A stretch of DNA of 32,347 nucleotides, taken from NCBI GenBank assembly GCA_014874415.1, contig JACWAI010000073.1, positions 1 to 32,347 on the forward strand, given 5' to 3'. Below the pieces are notes generated by a model that had not been told where the DNA came from, searched no databases, and was given only the letters and a program-made list of their open reading frames with translations. The DNA comes from Nitrososphaerales archaeon (lineage in GTDB: Archaea; Thermoproteota; Nitrososphaeria; Nitrososphaerales; Gagatemarchaeaceae). A program made the position numbers and the translations under genes. Shown here in pieces: positions 29,384 to 32,347 of this stretch (positions within the stretch are counted from its first letter, which is position 1; the number at the start of each line of letters is the position of its first letter).

Positions 29384-29577
29384 GTTGTCTCTGCTTACCC
29401 CGTTTAGCTGTTGGGGCTCGCCCGCCCCCCGGGTCTATTAGTGCTTGGCCGACAGGTGGAGGGCGGGTCCCCCAAAGCGGGGCGTTCGGAGCTTGCATGC
29501 CCATGTGAAGGGGGATTGACCTAGAAACATACATAACGAGGTCGCTTCGTAGGTAAAGATTCGGAAGGGGTGGATCG
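29384..29577. other. Intergenic region with GC-rich, structurable DNA
   Basis: The 194 bases between two divergent glycosyltransferase genes hold no gene I can see. At 29413-29472 GGGG and CCCGCC can pair with GGCGGG and CCCC downstream. The same CCCC can instead pair with GGGG at 29479-29482 (CCCC-AAAGC-GGGG). The right part (29521-29577) is AT-richer, with ACATACATAACG as a likely TATA region and GGGGTGGATCG as a Shine-Dalgarno for the next gene. Confidence 0.4.
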
Positions 29578-31179
29578 ATGGTATTCGAAATCTGGCTTCT
29601 TCTAGAGGTTGTCACACTGGGGATTGGGATCCCCGTGCTCGCCCTAGAGTACTACTGGGTCATTCTCTTAGCCATGTCTCTGAAGTATCCTCGGAACCTG
29701 GCCAAACAGGACGCATCGCTGAGCCGGCATCCCCAGGTGTCCATCCTCATCGCCACCTTCAACGAGAAGTTCGTCATCGAGCGGTCTCTGGACGCCATAA
29801 AGAAGCTAGACTATCCGAAAGACAAGATCCAGGTGGTGGTGGCGGACGATTCGACAGACCAGACCACTGCCATAATCGACAGCAAGGCGCAGGACCTGAT
29901 CAGGTCGGGGATCAGGACAGTCGTCTCCCGGCGCCCCTCCAGGAAGTATTTCAAGTGCGGCGCGCTGAACCAGGCCCTTGAGCAGGCCACGGGGGAATAC
30001 GTCCTGCTGCTGGACGCGGACTCGGTGGTCTCCCCTGACGTTTTGAACAAAGGGATAGACACCATCGGGAGCCATCCGAGGGCCGCCTTCGTGTCGTACA
30101 GGTACGGGCACTATAACCGCGACTATAACATGGTGACAAAGCTCTTCGCCCTTTCCCAGGACATAGGAGACACGATCTCCAAGATGGGCGCGTACCACAT
30201 AGACGCGCCGTTCTCCGCCCAGGGGGGACAGACTCTGGTCAGGACGAAGGACCTGAGGGAGGTGGGAGGGTGGACTAACCAGAGGATAGCGGACGACACA
30301 GACATCTCCATCAAGCTTTACCTTGCGGGCAAGAGGGGCATCTATCTCAGCAACGTCAAGATCATGAGCGAAGACCCCTCCACCCTCGAAGCCTGGAAGA
30401 AGCAGGTGGGGAGGACTTCACAGGGGTGGTGGAGGTGCATCGCGCACTACTGGACGGCGATCATAACGGCTCGCGGCGTCTCGGCGAGGAAGAAGGCGGG
30501 TCTGATGCTGATGCTGATGTCCCCATTTTCGAGTCTGAGCTGGATAGTGGTCACGTTCCTTTCGACGATAGCCGTGGTCTTCAACCTCATCCCGCCTGCC
30601 ACTTCGATATTCAACAGCCCCGTATACGTCGGCATAGTCGCCGTCCCCTTCGCAGTCTCGCTGGCGTCGGGCGCCTGGGCGCTCAAGGTCCAGGGGCTGA
30701 TGACGACCAAGAACGTGTCCCTGATTCCGATGCTGGGATACGCCACAGGAGGCATGCTCGTCCTCGGCTCCATCGGCTTCTTCTACGGCGTGTTCGACAG
30801 GATGGGTTTCTTCCTTTACAGGACGCCGAAATCGGGCGCCGTCAGGGAGATGACGAAGACGAGCTACTTCAGGCACCTTGGCAACGACCGCAACTCCGTA
30901 GTGGAGGCCGTGCTGGGAGTGGCAGGGATAGTCTTCGCCTGGTTCGTCCTGATACACGGAGTATGGTTCCTGGCACTTTCCATGGCAGGGTTCGGGATAT
31001 TCACTCTAAAGTCGATGAACCTCACAAGGTACCTCACCGGCATGTGGAGGGGGCCGATGGGCAGGCTAGGTGTCGGCCGCTGGTCCAGGAACACGGCGGA
31101 CGCGCCCGAGCTGTCGGCAGTCAGCCTCTTCCAGTCGGTCAGGTCCTATCCTTCAACCTTTTGGGCCATAAACCGCTGA
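29578..31179 (+). CDS. Membrane glycosyltransferase family 2 (cellulose/hyaluronan synthase-like)
   Basis: The 533-residue enzyme has an N-terminal membrane helix (about 5-35), a GT-A domain and about six C-terminal helices (from about 305). It probably transfers and may export sugar polymers or glycolipid sugars. The GT-A landmarks are VSILIATFNE (54-63), VVVADDSTDQTT (86-97), DxD as LLLDADSVV (Asp146, Asp148) and IADDTDISIKL (Asp239/Asp240). The usual QxxRW is altered: the text reads KKQVGRTSQGWWRC (Gln276, Arg279, then Trp at 284-285). A Shine-Dalgarno-like GGGGTGGATCG precedes ATG at 29578. It ends 35 bases before the convergent phosphatidyltransferase gene. Confidence 0.9.
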   Translation: MVFEIWLLLEVVTLGIGIPVLALEYYWVILLAMSLKYPRNLAKQDASLSRHPQVSILIATFNEKFVIERSLDAIKKLDYPKDKIQVVVADDSTDQTTAIIDSKAQDLIRSGIRTVVSRRPSRKYFKCGALNQALEQATGEYVLLLDADSVVSPDVLNKGIDTIGSHPRAAFVSYRYGHYNRDYNMVTKLFALSQDIGDTISKMGAYHIDAPFSAQGGQTLVRTKDLREVGGWTNQRIADDTDISIKLYLAGKRGIYLSNVKIMSEDPSTLEAWKKQVGRTSQGWWRCIAHYWTAIITARGVSARKKAGLMLMLMSPFSSLSWIVVTFLSTIAVVFNLIPPATSIFNSPVYVGIVAVPFAVSLASGAWALKVQGLMTTKNVSLIPMLGYATGGMLVLGSIGFFYGVFDRMGFFLYRTPKSGAVREMTKTSYFRHLGNDRNSVVEAVLGVAGIVFAWFVLIHGVWFLALSMAGFGIFTLKSMNLTRYLTGMWRGPMGRLGVGRWSRNTADAPELSAVSLFQSVRSYPSTFWAINR

Positions 31180-31214
31180 CGAAAGGCAGCTCCCGACCCC
31201 CCGCTTCGCAAACG

Positions 31215-31784
31215 TCACTTCAGCGTCGCGACGGCCCTGTAGCCCCGCTCGAGGAACGTGTACAGCGCAGCCACCATGACCACGACGACCCCCCAGTATG
31301 CCTGGCCCACCACCGAGAGGACCGCCAGGGCGAGCAGGCGCTCGCTCCTCTCCCCTATGCCCACCCCCGAAAGGGTCACCCCGAGGGCGTCCCCCTTCGC
31401 GCGGGTGTAGCTCACGAGCAGGCTGAATGACAGGGCCATCAGGACGAGGAAGGGGGTGGAGTAGCCGCCTAGTAGGATACCAGCGAAGAGGGCGACTTCC
31501 GCCACCCTGTCAAGGGTCGAATCGAGGAACGCGCCGCGCTTCGAAGCCCGTCCTGTCACCCTGGCCACGGCCCCATCGACGACGTCGAACCAACCGGCGA
31601 CGAGCACAAGGACTCCCCCCAACACCTCTCCGTCAAAGCCCGACGTGGAGTAGGCGGCAGCGGCGAGGAGGGACACCATGAGCCCGACTATTGTCCAGGC
31701 TGTTGGCGACGTCTCGATGTGCGCGAACCAGCTGCCTACGGAAACCAGCGCTGACCCGAGCTTCGTCCGGAGCCTGTCGAGCAC
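31215..31784 (-). CDS. CDP-alcohol phosphatidyltransferase family protein
   Basis: The 189-residue membrane enzyme moves a phospho-lipid or phospho-alcohol group from a CDP-alcohol. The full signature is present: Asp67-x2-Asp70-Gly-x2-Ala-Arg75-x8-Gly84-x3-Asp88-x3-Asp92, in WFDVVDGAVARVTGRASKRG and AFLDSTLDRV. About six helices surround it. Archaeal members include archaetidylinositol phosphate and archaetidylglycerol phosphate synthases; the one meant here cannot be read. The start is GTG at 31784, about 25 bases downstream of the TATA element at 31804-31814, which fits a leaderless message. The longer frame to 32288 is an artefact that crosses the promoter and the next gene. Confidence 0.9.
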   Translation of the reverse strand: MLDRLRTKLGSALVSVGSWFAHIETSPTAWTIVGLMVSLLAAAAYSTSGFDGEVLGGVLVLVAGWFDVVDGAVARVTGRASKRGAFLDSTLDRVAEVALFAGILLGGYSTPFLVLMALSFSLLVSYTRAKGDALGVTLSGVGIGERSERLLALAVLSVVGQAYWGVVVVMVAALYTFLERGYRAVATLK

Positions 31785-31803
31785 GCCTACCCCAGCCCGG
31801 CCG

Positions 31804-31814
31804 TTTTTATATAG
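31804..31814. promoter_or_regulatory. Strong bidirectional TATA box
   Basis: TTTTTATATAG on plus and CTATATAAAAA on minus make a near-palindromic TATA box. Leftward it lies about 25 bases before the GTG at 31784; rightward about 20 bases before GTG 31830 and 30 before TTG 31839. It is the clearest promoter in the window and may serve both genes. Confidence 0.6.
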
Positions 31815-31829
31815 AGTGAGAGGGGGCCG

Positions 31830-32042
31830 GTGGCAGCATTGGGGAAGGTGGACAAGGGGGTCGGGTGCAGCGTCGCAGGGTGCAGCAACCAGGCAGAGCG
31901 GTCCATAAGCAGGGAGGAGACAGGGGGGAGCGGCCTGAGCCTGGGGGGGGAAGGCCGCAGGGTGTACCTGTGCCGGGACCATTACAAGGCGTGGAAGAAG
32001 GCGACGAAGAAGTCCAGGAAACTCGAAAGGTCGCGATGGTAG
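31830..32042 (+). CDS. Small zinc-finger-like protein
   Basis: The 70-residue protein has a likely metal site of Cys13-x4-Cys18 (GCSVAGC) and Cys48-x2-His51 (LCRDH). Between these, a Gly/Ser-rich loop is of low complexity. The C-terminus is strongly basic (KAWKKATKKSRKLERSR), suggesting nucleic acid or ribosome binding. I do not recognise a named family. It is followed after 12 bases by the ThrRS gene, so the two are probably co-transcribed from the TATA element at 31804-31814. GTG at 31830 or TTG at 31839 may be the start; the latter agrees better with the expected distance from the box. Confidence 0.7.
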   Translation: MAALGKVDKGVGCSVAGCSNQAERSISREETGGSGLSLGGEGRRVYLCRDHYKAWKKATKKSRKLERSRW

Positions 32043-32054
32043 GAAAGAGACTGA

Positions 32055-32347
32055 ATGAAGATACTCCAGATGCACTGCGATTTCATCGAATACACCCCCG
32101 TCAAGAAGGAGATCAAAGCAGCCGAGGAGATATCTCCTGTGACGGTGCGCGAGGATGACATAGTCGTCCTGTTCACAGCATTCGAGGAGGGGGACGACGC
32201 AGCCCTTGCAAAGAAGGCTATCTCCGAGTCGAAGGATTTCCTCGGGAAACTGGGGACGAAGAGGGTGCTGATCTACCCGTTCGCACACCTCAGCCAGAAC
32301 CTGGCCCCCCCGTCCGAGGCGCTCGTCCTCCTCCTCGAGATGGAGAA
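32055..32347 (+). CDS. thrS: Threonyl-tRNA synthetase, N-terminal editing domain (cut by window)
   Basis: The first 97 codons of the gene lie in the window. The sequence MKILQMHCDFIEYTPVKKEI, then VREDDIVVLFTAFEEGDD and RVLIYPFAHLSQNLAPPSEAL, is the archaeal ThrRS editing domain. It resembles D-aminoacyl-tRNA deacylase and removes serine mis-attached to tRNA(Thr). The HCDFIEY and YPFAHLS segments line the active site. The catalytic and anticodon domains would follow outside the window. In some archaea the editing domain is on a separate protein; which case applies here cannot be seen. It starts 12 bases after the zinc-finger gene with a weak Shine-Dalgarno (AGGAAAGAG). Confidence 0.9.
   Translation, partial: MKILQMHCDFIEYTPVKKEIKAAEEISPVTVREDDIVVLFTAFEEGDDAALAKKAISESKDFLGKLGTKRVLIYPFAHLSQNLAPPSEALVLLLEME

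Noticed and set aside
29410-29450. Minus-strand ACTAATAGACC resembling the 3' end of 23S rRNA
   Set aside because: Only about 11 bases look similar; the surrounding sequence has no further rRNA likeness, so chance is more likely than an rRNA fragment.
31785-32288. Upstream extension of the CDP-alcohol phosphatidyltransferase frame
   Set aside because: It crosses the strong TATA box, the zinc-finger gene and the thrS start; the enzyme begins at GTG 31784.
1-32347. tRNA genes, CRISPR arrays, transposases
   Set aside because: No T-loop/anticodon arrangement, no regularly spaced repeats and no transposase-like protein could be found in the intergenic regions or frames.

Overview
The window is about 32 kb of dense, GC-rich archaeal chromosome. 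It carries ribosomal proteins S25e and S26e, RNA polymerase subunit K, Alba chromatin protein, an archaeal ATP-dependent DNA ligase, tRNA splicing endonuclease, TrmI tRNA methyltransferase, an archaeal/eukaryal-type ProRS and the start of an archaeal ThrRS. S25e plus S26e point to the TACK side (Thaumarchaeota/Nitrososphaeria or a neighbour such as Bathyarchaeia) and away from Euryarchaeota. The exact lineage is inferred, not shown. Many genes start with TTG or GTG and sit about 20-30 bases after a TATA-like box, so leaderless transcription looks common. Genes inside operons instead tend to carry Shine-Dalgarno sequences.

Layout. (1) 1-6.5 kb holds a cut-off membrane protein, a GIY-YIG nuclease, then mostly information-processing genes: alba, a 2-hydroxyacid dehydrogenase behind rpoK, a cyclophilin-like protein, rps25e, DNA ligase and uracil phosphoribosyltransferase. 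(2) 6.5-10.5 kb holds the NfeD protease-stomatin pair, then a heavily glycosylatable membrane-anchored protein. This gene lies between the 3' end of the stomatin gene and a degraded second copy of that 3' end. (3) 10.5-16 kb holds a PhoU-like protein, endA, trmI, a MOSC protein, two membrane proteins (one a divergent UPF0016/Gdt1 transporter) and proS. (4) 16-23 kb holds two convergent PfkB kinases and a complete BMP-type nucleoside ABC importer, followed by rps26e. With upp this looks like nucleoside/nucleobase uptake and salvage. (5) 23.3-24.2 kb is a visibly AT-richer gene for an HTH plus LAGLIDADG-like protein, probably acquired. (6) 24.3-31.8 kb is a cell-surface module: an anchored cyclophilin, a sugar-nucleotide epimerase, the heptose enzymes GmhB, GmhA and an HddC-like nucleotidyltransferase, two glycosyltransferases and a CDP-alcohol phosphatidyltransferase. 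(7) The right edge has a small zinc-finger protein and the N-terminal editing domain of ThrRS.

How it fits together. The cluster at 25-31 kb could make a nucleotide-activated heptose and transfer it to glycans or lipids. The many N-glycosylation sequons in the secreted proteins show that glycan acceptors exist. The heptose 7-phosphate kinase is not in the cluster; the PfkB kinases upstream are candidates for it or for nucleoside kinases. Most genes of this cluster are single units in alternating orientation, with convergent stops that overlap by a few bases.

Most interesting points: two genes (a PfkB kinase and an ABC permease) whose only sensible start is a CTG placed 7-8 bases after a good Shine-Dalgarno; the imperfect 75-bp direct repeat derived from the stomatin 3' end; two bidirectional TATA boxes; an NfeD-type protease that seems to have lost its catalytic lysine; and the archaeal heptose cluster. 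I found no tRNA, rRNA, CRISPR array or recognisable transposase.
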